Positions 9,562 through 19,927 of a stretch of 30,094 nucleotides of DNA are shown here, piece after piece. Below the pieces are notes generated by a model that was given only the letters and a program-made list of their open reading frames with translations, was not told the DNA's origin and ran no database searches. Numbering within the stretch: position 1 is the stretch's first letter; every line of letters starts with the position of its first letter. Both the position numbers and the translations under genes were made by a program. The stretch spans positions 1 through 30,094 of the forward strand of contig JADKGD010000039.1 of assembly GCA_016717145.1 (NCBI GenBank), written 5' to 3'. The stretch comes from Saprospiraceae bacterium (GTDB taxonomy: Bacteria; Bacteroidota; Bacteroidia; Chitinophagales; Saprospiraceae).

Positions 9562-9595
9562 GAACAATTCATTTATTGACCATAAAAATCTCCCT

Positions 9596-9857
9596 ATGCA
9601 AATCGTTAAATTCATTTTTGTTTTAGTGGCTCTTTTGGGTGTGCAGATTATAAAGGCCCAAAATGTAGGTATAGGCAATACCGATCCCAAAGCAAAGCTT
9701 GACGTTTCTGGTGACCTGAATTTTAAAAAGTTTAGAACTTATCCTGAATACCGGTAATACTCTCGACTTTGACAAACAGAAGCTATATATCACTGATGAT
9801 TTGTTATTTCTACCAACTGCTTTTGAAAATGCAGGTATGGCAATTTTTCATAAATAG
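9596..9857 (+). pseudogene. truncated start of a tail-fibre-like surface protein gene
   Basis: ATG 9596 begins a clear signal peptide (MQIVKFIFVLVALLGVQ, cleavage near IKAQ) followed by NVGIGNTDPKAKLDVSGDL, the start module common to surface proteins of Bacteroidota that resemble phage tail fibres. The frame is lost near the AAAAAGTTTAG stretch at 9725; the other frame continues ILNTGNTLDFDKQKLY... and stops at TAG 9855-9857. Only about 87 codons remain, compared with about 800 in the related gene at 22575. The start is part of the 443-bp repeat, so this is a second, shortened copy with a different continuation. Confidence 0.65.
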
Positions 9858-9867
9858 AAATTGAGGT

Positions 9868-11733
9868 ATGAATAATGTTGAGTTACGGAATTATCATTTT
9901 TGCACAAAGTACTGTCCTTTTATTAAGGGCAGTAGGGTATTTCGGTTTCCTTTTAATTTTACATCTTATTCTTACACACAAAATATTTTATACATTCAAC
10001 ATGTAGACAAAGTAATAGGATTAAATGTTTACCTTACTTTTTTCCTATTAAATTTATCTATATTTAATGTTTTCGCTCAGGATATTTCTAAACTAAAATC
10101 TGAAAATAAATTTGAACTATCGGGAGCTATGTCTCTTTTCGGATCATATTATTCAACGTCGGATAGTATAAATTTAATGGCCCCTTATGCTTATGGTTTT
10201 TCAGTTTCCCCTGTTGTAAAAAGTTTTGGTTTTACGATGCCTTTTAACTTTACTTATGCCAACAATAAATCAAATCTTACTTATCCGTTTATAAGATTTG
10301 GTGCTGCCCCCTCTTACAAATGGTTGAAAGTTTTTTTGGGTAACAATACCGTTAATTTCTCTCGGTTTGCATTTAGTGGATTGAATACTTTTGGTATAGG
10401 TATAGAGATTAATCCTAAGTGGTATTACCTTGGGCTTATAACAGGAACCGTAACAAGAAAAATATTTATTGATAGTACATCTACCGGTTATGACAAGGCA
10501 ACTCCAAGATTCGGTACAAAAGGATATGCCATAAAAACAGGTATAAAAACTAGAAATACCAGACTTCTTATTACCTATTTTTCAGGAAAAGATGATGAGA
10601 CATCACTTGAGTATTTTAATCCTAAATATAATCTAAAACCCAGGTACAACAAAGCTATCGGTTCAGAAATATTCTTAAGATTGGGAAGGCACATTTCTGT
10701 TTTATCTTATGGCGGTATGAGTATTTATACCAGGAATAAATATGCAGGGAATCTCGACACCTTAATAAGAGCTTCTAATGACGAAGATTTGCCGGCTTGG
10801 ACTAAAATAATAGAAAAAAACCCTAATGCTTCAACTCAATTAGCATTCGCTTTTGACAATGCTTTAATGTTAAATTTCTCTACTGTAGATGTAGCATTGC
10901 GCTTTAAACAAATACAACCTGAATATAAATCTCTTGGATTCAGATTTGAAAACAGTGACCTTAGACAAATCGCTATTGAGCCTGCATTTAGATTTTGGAA
11001 CAATAAATTGACAGGAAACTTCTCTATCGGATTACAGAAAAATAATCTTTCGAATAAACAAGCATTACAAAACAGTAATCGAATTTATTCCGCAAATATC
11101 AGTATCAACCCAAGTGAAAAACTATTGATAAACTTAAGTTTTTCAAACTTTGGCCTTATAGTCAAATCTTCTCCATCTTTTATTGAAGATAGTATATCCG
11201 TCAGGAATGTGAACAACAATATAAATTTAAATACTCAATACTATATAAGTAATAATGGAGACAAATCCGCATCTGTTGGCGTCAATATAAACGCACAAAA
11301 GACAACTGAGACATATGAAAATAATCCTTTTAACAATTCTGATTTCAATTCTTTTTATAGCAATATTTTCTACAATTCAACGATCAGTAAAGGCCTGGCT
11401 TATAGCATTGGATTAAATTACAATAATAGTAAAACACACTTTGTACAATTACCGGATAAATTATACGATATCCAATCTTATGGTGTATTTTCCAACGTCT
11501 CCAAACCTCTGCTGAATAAAGAAAAACTGACATTAGGTTTAGGTGGCTTTATTAATTTATCAGGAGTAATCAATACAGACAAAAAAATTGCTCATGGTAT
11601 GAATGTAAATGCTACTTACAAGCTTACTGAAAAACTAAATCTAAATCTAAGTTATAATTACACAAAGTCTGAAGTTGAAAACAAAAGCTTGTCTCAACAA
11701 TATTTCGTTACCAATACGTCAGTTACTTTTTAA
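9868..11733 (+). CDS. outer-membrane beta-barrel protein
   Basis: The mature part (about 550 residues) is made of alternating hydrophobic strands with frequent Tyr, Phe and Asn, ends in an aromatic residue (TNTSVTF), and has no plug or carboxypeptidase-like domain, so it looks like a barrel of the outer membrane and not a TonB receptor. The open frame from ATG 9868 gives an unlikely 50-residue leader. ATG 10025, one frame over, would give MFTLLFFLLNLSIFNVFAQ, an excellent signal peptide, if the T run at 10038-10043 had one more T; I think this is the true start. It is followed after 11 bases by the giant exported protein, so the barrel may anchor or export that partner (inference). Confidence 0.65.
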   Translation: MNNVELRNYHFCTKYCPFIKGSRVFRFPFNFTSYSYTQNILYIQHVDKVIGLNVYLTFFLLNLSIFNVFAQDISKLKSENKFELSGAMSLFGSYYSTSDSINLMAPYAYGFSVSPVVKSFGFTMPFNFTYANNKSNLTYPFIRFGAAPSYKWLKVFLGNNTVNFSRFAFSGLNTFGIGIEINPKWYYLGLITGTVTRKIFIDSTSTGYDKATPRFGTKGYAIKTGIKTRNTRLLITYFSGKDDETSLEYFNPKYNLKPRYNKAIGSEIFLRLGRHISVLSYGGMSIYTRNKYAGNLDTLIRASNDEDLPAWTKIIEKNPNASTQLAFAFDNALMLNFSTVDVALRFKQIQPEYKSLGFRFENSDLRQIAIEPAFRFWNNKLTGNFSIGLQKNNLSNKQALQNSNRIYSANISINPSEKLLINLSFSNFGLIVKSSPSFIEDSISVRNVNNNINLNTQYYISNNGDKSASVGVNINAQKTTETYENNPFNNSDFNSFYSNIFYNSTISKGLAYSIGLNYNNSKTHFVQLPDKLYDIQSYGVFSNVSKPLLNKEKLTLGLGGFINLSGVINTDKKIAHGMNVNATYKLTEKLNLNLSYNYTKSEVENKSLSQQYFVTNTSVTF

Positions 11734-11744
11734 ACATAAATAAG

Positions 11745-14700
11745 ATGAAATCTTTATTAATCAATCATTCAGTTATAAAAACGAAAGCAACTTTAATTAC
11801 CAGACATTTTTTGTTAGGTGTCATATTGTTGTTCAGCAATTTTGTTTTTTCTCAAGCATCTACTGTGAATATTAACGTTCAGGTTTTACCTCCTTACTCA
11901 CCTTACTTAAGTGACTACATAGGATTTAAAGATAAAGTAGTGATTACACTAACTAATACCACAAACAATGCGCAAAGCATATATCTCAAAGCCAAACTTA
12001 CCAGCAATACAGGTTTCTCGGCCATGACTTCTGATGATTATATACCTAATAGTCCTATCATTCTCAACCCAAATGCGACCGTCCAATTGACGGGAAATAA
12101 CCAACTATTGGATTTTTTTAGTGAAAATAATATTGATGTAGACTATGGAGATTACACGTTGCAAAACATATTATCGGATGGAGTTTTGCCCGATGGCGTT
12201 TATACTTTATGTATCGATGCATTTGATATGAATGATGATAAACAATTAAATACTCCCAACCTTGGGTGCAAAAGTTTTAATATTTCCTATTTAAACCCAC
12301 CCCAGTTAATAAATCCAAGTTGTGGAGATAACAGTAAAATTATTAAAAATGAAATCCAAAATATAAACTTTATCTGGTCTCCTATTAATACTAGTGTGCC
12401 AGGCCTTCAATTTCGATATGATCTTTATATAGTAAAGTTAAATGAAAATGATAATCCTCAGGATTTAATTGATATGGGAATTGCAACCAATTCATCTAAT
12501 ATTATTAAAATAGGAGACATACCCATAAATACATATAATTTAAATTTCAATAACCCTATAAAACTTGACATAGGCAATTATGCCTGGGCTGTAAAAGCAA
12601 AAGTATTGAATGGTGATTATCCAATAGTGAATGGCGGACTAAGTATGGTATGTACTTTCGAAATAGCACTTGGTGAAATGAAATTTTTTAATGGTAATTT
12701 CAACTTCGATCCCGTCTGTGAGTGCAAAGCAATCCTACCGAATAATCTTGCAAATGTAAATCCTATTCAAATACAAACTGGAAGTATAATTCAGACGAGT
12801 CACTTTGAGATGGAAGTGAAAAATATTTCTCATCAGGGAGGTTTATTCTCCGGTGATGGGTATATCAATCTTCCTATTCTAAATTCAAGTTTTGTAAAAG
12901 TAAATGTTGCATTTACTAATATAGACATCAAAAAAGACGGTAATAATTTTATACATACTTCAGGTACAATCAAAGCAAAAATCAGAGATGATGCCGCATC
13001 TTTATTACCGACTATGGATGGTATAAATCCCGGGCAATTGCAAATGGGGCCTTCTCAAACTCAATCACTTTCTAATTATTTGTATGACAATGGTAAACAA
13101 TTGATTTCTGAAATTAAAAATAAAGCGAACACAATTGCTTACTCGCTTCCAATAGGTCTTGATGAAAAGGTGATGAAAGTTGCCATTGTAAATATGGTTT
13201 TTACCCACGAACAAGCATATTTTGATGCAGCAGCAGTCTTAGATATTATAGATGGTAATAGTAAAGTAGGGTTAATAGGTCAGGGAATTTGTATTGACAA
13301 CAATGATTTCTGTGGTAATGTAAAACTTTATTTATCACAGGATTTTGAAGTTCCGTTTATAGGATTTAAACTTTTAGGGGGAGATCCTTTAACATCTACA
13401 TCAGTTACTTTTGATAAAAAAGGATTTAAAAATCTTCATATAGGTGCAGAATATACTTTTCCTCAGGGATCATTAGTAGATGCCAAAACAAAAGGTGCAG
13501 CAAGTGTCACCCTTACCAGTGATACTGAAGAAGGCTGGAATGACTGGATGGGAGATGTAAAGTTTACATCTTTTTATATAAGTGGTTTTGAGGACGTAAA
13601 ATTTGGACCGGATGACAATAACACTTCTATGTACTATGATCATTCTGATAAGAGAAACCCACCAGGTATACCAAGTCCTTATAAAAATTCTGATGATACT
13701 GATCAAATTGACACTAACCAACCTACGTGGAGAGGCTTCTATATTCCATCAATAGGACTAACTTTGCCGGGTGCATTTTCAAATGTTGATGGAAAACCTA
13801 TTGTAGTTAAAGCTGAAAAATTAATCTTTGACGGTGGTTTATCTGGAAATGTTTCAGTAAATAATATACTCGCTATTGATGATGGTTCTTTAGATGGATG
13901 GTATTATTCCATAGATCAGTTTAAAATCGATATTTGGAAAAATAGTTTTAAACAAAGCAGCCTAAAGGGTAAGGTTGTTTTGCCGGTATCCAAAGAAAAT
14001 TCTAACACCAATCAATTGGACTATACGTGTACTTTGAGTAAACCTGCCCAAGGTGGATTGGATTTTCATTTTATCCTTGAACCAAAGGGAACTATTGAAT
14101 TCGACCTATTCTGGGCAAGTGTCAGTCTTACTCCAGGTTCAAGTATACAAATATTCAAGAAAAACAATGGCACGTTTGGGGCCAAAGCAGAATTATATGG
14201 TCAGTTAACGTTAAGAACAAAAATTGATGATTTCCCGGATGTAAAACTTGCGGAAGTACACTTCAGAAAGCTTACATTTCAAACCGCCGCGCCTTACTTT
14301 TCTCCGGGAGAAACAAATGCTACCTTTTTTGGACTTTCCTCACCACAGCATTCCATTGCAGGATTTGTGATTGACCTTGACCCTGGTCAAGGCAGAGGAG
14401 TATCATTGGATGCTTCAAGGTTAGGTGAAGGTAAAATAGGAATTAAATTTAATGCATTGCTAAAATTGGTTGCAGATGTTGATTTTGTTCCTAAAGCTGA
14501 AGTTGAGTTTGTAATATTCGGAAAATTCGGAATGAAGAACGGAAGACCCGACTGGGATGGATTTGATGCAGACATCAATAAAATATCTCTTGGTGCTGAA
14601 GCTAAGATTGGACCTATAGGAGTACAAGGGGAATTAGGTTATTACAATGACAATGCAGGTTCGTATGGATTTTTTGGAAGTCTTTTTATGAAGGTAGATG

Positions 14701-15248
14701 GTTTAGTTGAGGTTGGAGCTAAAGCTCAATTTGGTTACCAGAAAGATGGAAATGCAGGTTATAATTATTTCTTTATAGATGCAATGGCGGACTTTGGCAA
14801 TGCAGGTATTTCTATCCCTCCTGCTATGGCAATCTATGGATTTATGGGTGGCGTATTTTATAACATGGGTATTGCTAATGTAAATGCTTTAGCTAATTCT
14901 GATATAAAAGGTAGCCCAAGTTATGTGCACGATTTTAAAAACCCACAGCCAGGAGTTTCGCTGTCAGGCCTAAAATATATTCCTGCAAAAGGACTCTTCT
15001 CCATTAAAGCAGGAATACTTTTTGGATTGCAAACAAGAGCAATATTAGATGCGGATGGAAGTGTAACAGCTACTATAAATATGCAGTCCGGTGGCTTACA
15101 TGAACTGATGTTTGATCTTACTGGGAGATTCATTACAGATATGAGTCAGCCTCTTGCTAAACGAAATACTGATTGTATGGGCAAAGGTAAAATAGTAATG
15201 AAAATGAACTTCAAAGAAAAAATCATTCCTTTTTTCATGTTGGATTAA
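11745..15248 (+). CDS. giant exported protein resembling TANFOR-type proteins, N-terminal part
   Basis: After a signal peptide (VILLFSNFVFSQA) comes LPPYSPYLSDYIGFKDKV, followed by an Ig-like region with TLTNTTNNAQ and, near residue 155, LPDGVYTLCIDAFD, then NFIWSP and NYAWAVKAKV. This matches my memory of the TANFOR domain first named from Tannerella forsythia. The later part (about residues 370-1150) is a long beta-rich region with repeated GxxGVxGELGYY, GAKAQFGY-like strands. The stop at 15246-15248 is artefactual: the run TTTTTT at about 15231 needs one more T, after which FFHVGLILGVPNHEH continues, and a second missing T near 15307 leads into the next entry. Full product about 2110 residues. 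Function unknown; exposed surface or barrel-like assembly is plausible. Confidence 0.6.
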   Translation: MKSLLINHSVIKTKATLITRHFLLGVILLFSNFVFSQASTVNINVQVLPPYSPYLSDYIGFKDKVVITLTNTTNNAQSIYLKAKLTSNTGFSAMTSDDYIPNSPIILNPNATVQLTGNNQLLDFFSENNIDVDYGDYTLQNILSDGVLPDGVYTLCIDAFDMNDDKQLNTPNLGCKSFNISYLNPPQLINPSCGDNSKIIKNEIQNINFIWSPINTSVPGLQFRYDLYIVKLNENDNPQDLIDMGIATNSSNIIKIGDIPINTYNLNFNNPIKLDIGNYAWAVKAKVLNGDYPIVNGGLSMVCTFEIALGEMKFFNGNFNFDPVCECKAILPNNLANVNPIQIQTGSIIQTSHFEMEVKNISHQGGLFSGDGYINLPILNSSFVKVNVAFTNIDIKKDGNNFIHTSGTIKAKIRDDAASLLPTMDGINPGQLQMGPSQTQSLSNYLYDNGKQLISEIKNKANTIAYSLPIGLDEKVMKVAIVNMVFTHEQAYFDAAAVLDIIDGNSKVGLIGQGICIDNNDFCGNVKLYLSQDFEVPFIGFKLLGGDPLTSTSVTFDKKGFKNLHIGAEYTFPQGSLVDAKTKGAASVTLTSDTEEGWNDWMGDVKFTSFYISGFEDVKFGPDDNNTSMYYDHSDKRNPPGIPSPYKNSDDTDQIDTNQPTWRGFYIPSIGLTLPGAFSNVDGKPIVVKAEKLIFDGGLSGNVSVNNILAIDDGSLDGWYYSIDQFKIDIWKNSFKQSSLKGKVVLPVSKENSNTNQLDYTCTLSKPAQGGLDFHFILEPKGTIEFDLFWASVSLTPGSSIQIFKKNNGTFGAKAELYGQLTLRTKIDDFPDVKLAEVHFRKLTFQTAAPYFSPGETNATFFGLSSPQHSIAGFVIDLDPGQGRGVSLDASRLGEGKIGIKFNALLKLVADVDFVPKAEVEFVIFGKFGMKNGRPDWDGFDADINKISLGAEAKIGPIGVQGELGYYNDNAGSYGFFGSLFMKVDGLVEVGAKAQFGYQKDGNAGYNYFFIDAMADFGNAGISIPPAMAIYGFMGGVFYNMGIANVNALANSDIKGSPSYVHDFKNPQPGVSLSGLKYIPAKGLFSIKAGILFGLQTRAILDADGSVTATINMQSGGLHELMFDLTGRFITDMSQPLAKRNTDCMGKGKIVMKMNFKEKIIPFFMLD

Positions 15249-15339
15249 TTTTAGGTGTTCCAAATCATGAGCATCCAGACTTATTATTTGCTTCTGCACA
15301 TATCAATTTTATAGTGGACCTACAGGCTGGTTTGTACAT

Positions 15340-18084
15340 GTGGGTAGGCCTTGGACTACAGGAGGGGATGAGTGGGGAAATAATATTGGTGGCGGCAATC
15401 CTATTGAAATAAAAATTCTTGGTTTAAGATTTATGGGCTACTTCCAGTGTGGTGTAGGTGTTGGAGAAGTATATGAAAATGATCAATTTGTAAAAGGTGT
15501 ATCTGCTATTGATCCTATTCCCCCGATACCTAATTTTATTATGAGTATCATAAACAGAGGAGGTAATACAAGTGGAGAAAATGGTTATGCTAGTTCAAAT
15601 AGAAATTTATACACTGAAAAACAAAATATAGCAGGAGGCTTGGCATTTGGAGCCAACTTTACTCACTCTATGAATATCAATTTTCTCATATTCTATATGA
15701 ATACCACTTTTATGGCTGGATTTGATTTAGCATTCATTCAATTAAAAAATGCTAAGTGCAAGCAATCAGATGGCAGTGTAGTAGATATGGGAGCGAATGG
15801 TTTTTATGCAAAAGGGCAAGCATACCTTGGTGCAAAGATTGATGTGGGTATTGAAGTAGATTTATTTTTCTTTAGTGGAAAGATAAGTATAGTAGAGGCT
15901 GGAGTAGGTGCTATGGTTCAATTTGGAGCTCCTAATCCAAGTTTTATTACAGGTGCTATTGGTGGATATTTTAGTGTACTTGGAGGTATCATTGAAGGTA
16001 GTTTTGCGGTAAAATTTTACTGGGGTGATGAGTGTACAGAATTAAGTGATGAATCTCTACCATTGATAGCAGAGGTTAATCCTAAGGCCCAATTTGACGA
16101 AAATGATTTTAAAAAAAGAATAAATGTTTCTGAATTACAGCCCATATTTGTTCAACCATCTGCCACCTTCAATTATGAAATTGATAAAACATTTTTAATT
16201 ATAATACCTGTGGAAGATCCTGATAATAAAGGATACACTTACAGAGAATACAGATATTATCACATATTACCAAAAGACATTACTGTAAACCTTTCAGGCT
16301 TTGAAATTACTCAAAATGGCGTGCCTTATACTGAACCATTGACTATGGCTGATTTTAAAATTACTAATGATAATTTTAATATTGTACCCAATGAAGAAAT
16401 TTCCTTTCATAAAGAAGCCGATTATTACTTTGATGTAAAAGCACAGGTAAGAATTTTCAACTTAGGTACAAATTCTAAAAACCAGGCAGGAGGAAGGTCT
16501 GGGTATAAAAATAATGACACAGATTTAAAAGGTGTAAATAACCTTAACAGAGATCAATGGTACTTAGCAAAGGATAAAAGTCAAAATACTTTTACAGATG
16601 AAAGACATATAAAATTTACGACAGACTGTGGTATAAAATATATTGAAAACGCCTGGATCGATGAAGTATCACCATTCCACAGATCTCAGAATAATCCTTT
16701 GAGTCATTCTAATAAAGTAAAAGAAAGTGACTTGAGAAAATCAGAAAGTGGGCTTAGTTCATACTTTACTCCAGTCTTTAATTCAAATAAAAATACATTG
16801 AGAGCACAAAGTGTAATAAAGAAAAACCATATTGATCTAAGCAATAATGGACATAAAATTACCGTGGTCACAAACAAGGATTTTTTCGATGAATCAAAAC
16901 TTTGCATACCTAAAGATTTTGCGAAGAATTATGATTTCAACATTAAAATATCATCGATAAATAAATCAGCTGAAGGCTCTTCTTTTAAGAAGGATTATTA
17001 TAAAGTTCTGGCACAGAATGGCAATTCAACTTTTAGTGTTGACCTAAGTAATCCTTTACCAGCTAATAGCTTTATAATCGTCCAAGCCATCGTAAAAAAA
17101 CGTAACAGTAATAATAAGCCTAACTCTGATATGAAGGCTCAAACTGTAGTGAGAAAGAATTTTTCCGGCACAATTGAAATGGCTTCATACAATGTAAACA
17201 TCAATGAAAGGAAAGTACCACTAGAATCTAAACTGACTGGATCAGCATCAGAAATGGAAATTTTCAGATGGTATTTTACAACAGGGGAATACAACACTTA
17301 TCAAGACAAGATGGCTGCAATGGAGATTACAGTAGACACGATTACTACGGAGAAATCATTTTATTCTTCCATGAATAAAGGAGGTTATAAATTAGAGAAA
17401 TTTAAATATATTGAATCCACATTTAATTTCAAAGGATATGAAAAATTTGATTTTCATGATTTGCAAAATCACTACATAGTTGATGTTTTTGAAGGTGGAA
17501 ACAGGAAATTTATGTTTGACAAAAAATTAGAGCAAGGCATTCTTGGATTTGCATTCGATAATAAATCGCAGGAATTGGTGGATCAATTTCTTAGAACTTA
17601 CTTCACTGACAAGGAGGTTATGACTAAATTTCTCAACTTAGGTAAAAATGGTGATAATTTATCCGAAAATGAAATGTCCACTTTTATTAATAATTACATT
17701 ACCGAAAAAATGTTGGATGCTACAAGATGGGGCATCGACAATCCTATTGGTCAGGTGTTACCACCTTTAGCAAATATTCCAGCTAATGTTTCCTATGACA
17801 GTAATATGTTTAACAAGTCATATAAATTTAATACTGCTACGACTATGTTTTCAATTAAAAGAATTCAAAAAGTCTTAAAAAGTTTGGGCAGTACCTCAAA
17901 GATTATCCCTGCTCATATTATTACCATGAAAAACTTTATGGATAATATGCCTAATCATAATCCAATATTTACATTTTCTATTTTGACCGACATGATGAAT
18001 GATTTTAATAATAATATTCAGGGAAATGTGGTAAATGGATTTAACCCTGGAATCATTAATAAGAAGAACAATTTAAAAAGATGA
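15340..18084 (+). CDS. giant exported protein, C-terminal part
   Basis: This is the second half of the same gene. The reading frame is already coding upstream of GTG 15340 (YSGPTGWFVHVGRPW), so this is not a real start. It begins with more Gly-rich strands (GAKIDVGIEVDLFFFSGK, GGYFSVLGGII), then from about residue 235 changes to a different, charged region containing Ig-like or Fn3-like segments (DKTFLIIIPVEDPD, KITNDNFNIVPNEE), and a mostly hydrophilic Asn/Lys-rich C-terminus with no T9SS sorting tail. The stop codon overlaps the next start as ATGA (18081-18084), which indicates translational coupling. The joined protein is one of the largest in the window and has few recognisable residues for a catalytic role. 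Confidence 0.6.
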   Translation: MGRPWTTGGDEWGNNIGGGNPIEIKILGLRFMGYFQCGVGVGEVYENDQFVKGVSAIDPIPPIPNFIMSIINRGGNTSGENGYASSNRNLYTEKQNIAGGLAFGANFTHSMNINFLIFYMNTTFMAGFDLAFIQLKNAKCKQSDGSVVDMGANGFYAKGQAYLGAKIDVGIEVDLFFFSGKISIVEAGVGAMVQFGAPNPSFITGAIGGYFSVLGGIIEGSFAVKFYWGDECTELSDESLPLIAEVNPKAQFDENDFKKRINVSELQPIFVQPSATFNYEIDKTFLIIIPVEDPDNKGYTYREYRYYHILPKDITVNLSGFEITQNGVPYTEPLTMADFKITNDNFNIVPNEEISFHKEADYYFDVKAQVRIFNLGTNSKNQAGGRSGYKNNDTDLKGVNNLNRDQWYLAKDKSQNTFTDERHIKFTTDCGIKYIENAWIDEVSPFHRSQNNPLSHSNKVKESDLRKSESGLSSYFTPVFNSNKNTLRAQSVIKKNHIDLSNNGHKITVVTNKDFFDESKLCIPKDFAKNYDFNIKISSINKSAEGSSFKKDYYKVLAQNGNSTFSVDLSNPLPANSFIIVQAIVKKRNSNNKPNSDMKAQTVVRKNFSGTIEMASYNVNINERKVPLESKLTGSASEMEIFRWYFTTGEYNTYQDKMAAMEITVDTITTEKSFYSSMNKGGYKLEKFKYIESTFNFKGYEKFDFHDLQNHYIVDVFEGGNRKFMFDKKLEQGILGFAFDNKSQELVDQFLRTYFTDKEVMTKFLNLGKNGDNLSENEMSTFINNYITEKMLDATRWGIDNPIGQVLPPLANIPANVSYDSNMFNKSYKFNTATTMFSIKRIQKVLKSLGSTSKIIPAHIITMKNFMDNMPNHNPIFTFSILTDMMNDFNNNIQGNVVNGFNPGIINKKNNLKR

Positions 18085-19901
18085 TAACAAGAATATTTTT
18101 AACGTCAATAATAGCAATAACTTTATTTTATACTGCTAAAGGTCAGACTGAAGAAGTCCCAAAAATTAAAATCAAATATGGACTTATTGCTAAGACATAT
18201 CCGGATAGCATAGTATTAAGATGGGCTCCAGATAATGCAAATGCGCTACCTGCACATATAGAATCAGGTGTTTGGATAGAACGATTGAAGGTAACAGGCA
18301 AACGTCCATATCAGGTAAGTAAATGGGAAAAACTTACAAAAATAAAGGAAGAAGAAAAAGTATTCTTTCGCATTTATAGCGCTTTCAATCATCCATTATT
18401 TGAAATAGATACGACTTTAACTTTTTCGACTCATGGTGAATGGGATGCAGATAGCAATCCTAAATATCTTACAGCTACCTCAAGAGAAAAAGCTGTAGAA
18501 CTCTCGTGGCCTCACAATAAAGATCTTTACAGATGGGCTGGTTTTAATATTGAAAAATCTAATGATGGCAGTAACTTTTTAAGATTAAATAAAAAACCGT
18601 ATCTGACAATGTCGGTTGATAGAAATACTACAATTTATTATACCGATAGTGTAGTGAATTATGTAAAACAATATTATAGAATAGAAGCTTTAGATCCTTT
18701 TGGTGAATCAGCAGGATATAGTGAAGTGGTTATGGGATATGGCAAAGATCTTACCCCACCATCAGAGATTGTATTAAATGAGACAGACAATAAAGGGAAG
18801 AGCATTCAATTAGACTGGAAATTTGTACTTGGAAAAGCTGATTCAGATCTAAAACATTTTATAGTAAAAAGAGGAAGTCAAATAAATAATATCAAGGATA
18901 CTTTAATGATCCTAAATAATAAAACTTACACCTACATTGATAACTTTAAAGCGATTACTAAATCGACTTACTATGAAATAGCAGCAGTTGATACCTCAGG
19001 AAATATAGCTTTTTCCAACCCCGTCCGATACTTCATCCCGGATACAGAACCACCAAAAATACCTGAAAATTTTAATGGCACTATGGATAAAAATGGGATA
19101 GTAAAACTAAAATGGGATATGGATACTTTAGATGAATTGGTTGGATACAGAGTATATCGAACAAATCAGGTCAACCACGATTTTGTGTGTCTTCAGCAAG
19201 GGTTTCTTGCTACCAACGAATTTTATGATACATTGTCGTTGACAACATTGACTGACGTAGTATTTTATGCAGTATGTGCTGTGGACATCAGCTATAACCA
19301 CAGCAAAAGGTCAGCACCGATTAAACTAATAAAACCAGACTTAATTCCCCCTATTCCTCCTCAGATTGTGCATTACAATTTGGGTGATGGATCTGCTCTT
19401 ATAGAATGGAGCCATAGTACAAGCAATGATGTGGTTTCTTATGAGATTAGCAGAAAATTACTTTCTGATACGACTAAAATACTGAAGAAAAAAATAGCTA
19501 AGGAAAATACTAAGTTTGAAGACGTAGGATTGGTCCATGGTGAAATGTATGAATACAGCATTGTATCTATTGATAAAGTAAATTTGAAATCTCAGCCAAG
19601 TTTTCCGCTCACCATTAAAGCTTATACCAATAATACATCTGAAGAACTAAAATTATTTTGGCTTACTGATAAAGATGCTAATGCCTTTAAATGGGATAAT
19701 ATCATTAAAAAACCAATATTTTATATTGTGTATAAAGATACTGGCAGCGGCTTAGAGCAGTATAAAAATCTTCCTTCTTCAGCTATTGAGTTTAGTGAAC
19801 CTAACAAAATTCGGCATGACAAACTTCGATATGGCTTACAGGCCATGTATGAAAATCAGGTCAAATCAGATATTTACACACTCGATTGGAAATCAAATTA
19901 A
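18081..19901 (+). CDS. exported fibronectin type III-like repeat protein
   Basis: 606 residues with signal peptide (IIAITLFYTAKGQ). After an N-terminal region come four or so Fn3-like modules, recognised by strands such as AVELSWPHN, YYRIEALDPFGE, SIQLDWKF, TYYEIAAVDTSGN, IVKLKWDMD with LVGYRVYRTN, VVFYAVCAVD, and ALIEWSHS with YEYSIVSID. Proline-rich linkers (DLTPPSEI, DTEPPKIPENF, DLIPPIPPQ) separate the modules. There is no T9SS tail, so it is probably periplasmic or held at the surface by partners. The ATGA overlap with the giant gene implies co-production in similar amounts. Fn3 proteins next to TANFOR-type proteins are, as far as I recall, a common Bacteroidota arrangement, but no function is known to me. 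Confidence 0.7.
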   Translation: MITRIFLTSIIAITLFYTAKGQTEEVPKIKIKYGLIAKTYPDSIVLRWAPDNANALPAHIESGVWIERLKVTGKRPYQVSKWEKLTKIKEEEKVFFRIYSAFNHPLFEIDTTLTFSTHGEWDADSNPKYLTATSREKAVELSWPHNKDLYRWAGFNIEKSNDGSNFLRLNKKPYLTMSVDRNTTIYYTDSVVNYVKQYYRIEALDPFGESAGYSEVVMGYGKDLTPPSEIVLNETDNKGKSIQLDWKFVLGKADSDLKHFIVKRGSQINNIKDTLMILNNKTYTYIDNFKAITKSTYYEIAAVDTSGNIAFSNPVRYFIPDTEPPKIPENFNGTMDKNGIVKLKWDMDTLDELVGYRVYRTNQVNHDFVCLQQGFLATNEFYDTLSLTTLTDVVFYAVCAVDISYNHSKRSAPIKLIKPDLIPPIPPQIVHYNLGDGSALIEWSHSTSNDVVSYEISRKLLSDTTKILKKKIAKENTKFEDVGLVHGEMYEYSIVSIDKVNLKSQPSFPLTIKAYTNNTSEELKLFWLTDKDANAFKWDNIIKKPIFYIVYKDTGSGLEQYKNLPSSAIEFSEPNKIRHDKLRYGLQAMYENQVKSDIYTLDWKSN

Positions 19902-19927
19902 CAATAATCACTTATAAATTTAAAAAG

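Larger units (their letters stand above)
9277..9719 (+). repeat. 443-bp direct repeat, copy 1
   Basis: This stretch recurs at 22256-22697. From about 9386 to the end the two copies are almost identical, including about 200 bases of apparently non-coding sequence; before that, inside the CHU_C remnant, they differ at roughly one base in ten. Copy 1 has TTTTT where copy 2 has TTTTTT in the signal-peptide codons, and has an extra GT (GGGTGTGCAG versus GGGTGCAG). The copies are about 13 kb apart in the same orientation and bracket the barrel/TANFOR/Fn3/MopE block. Confidence 0.9.
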
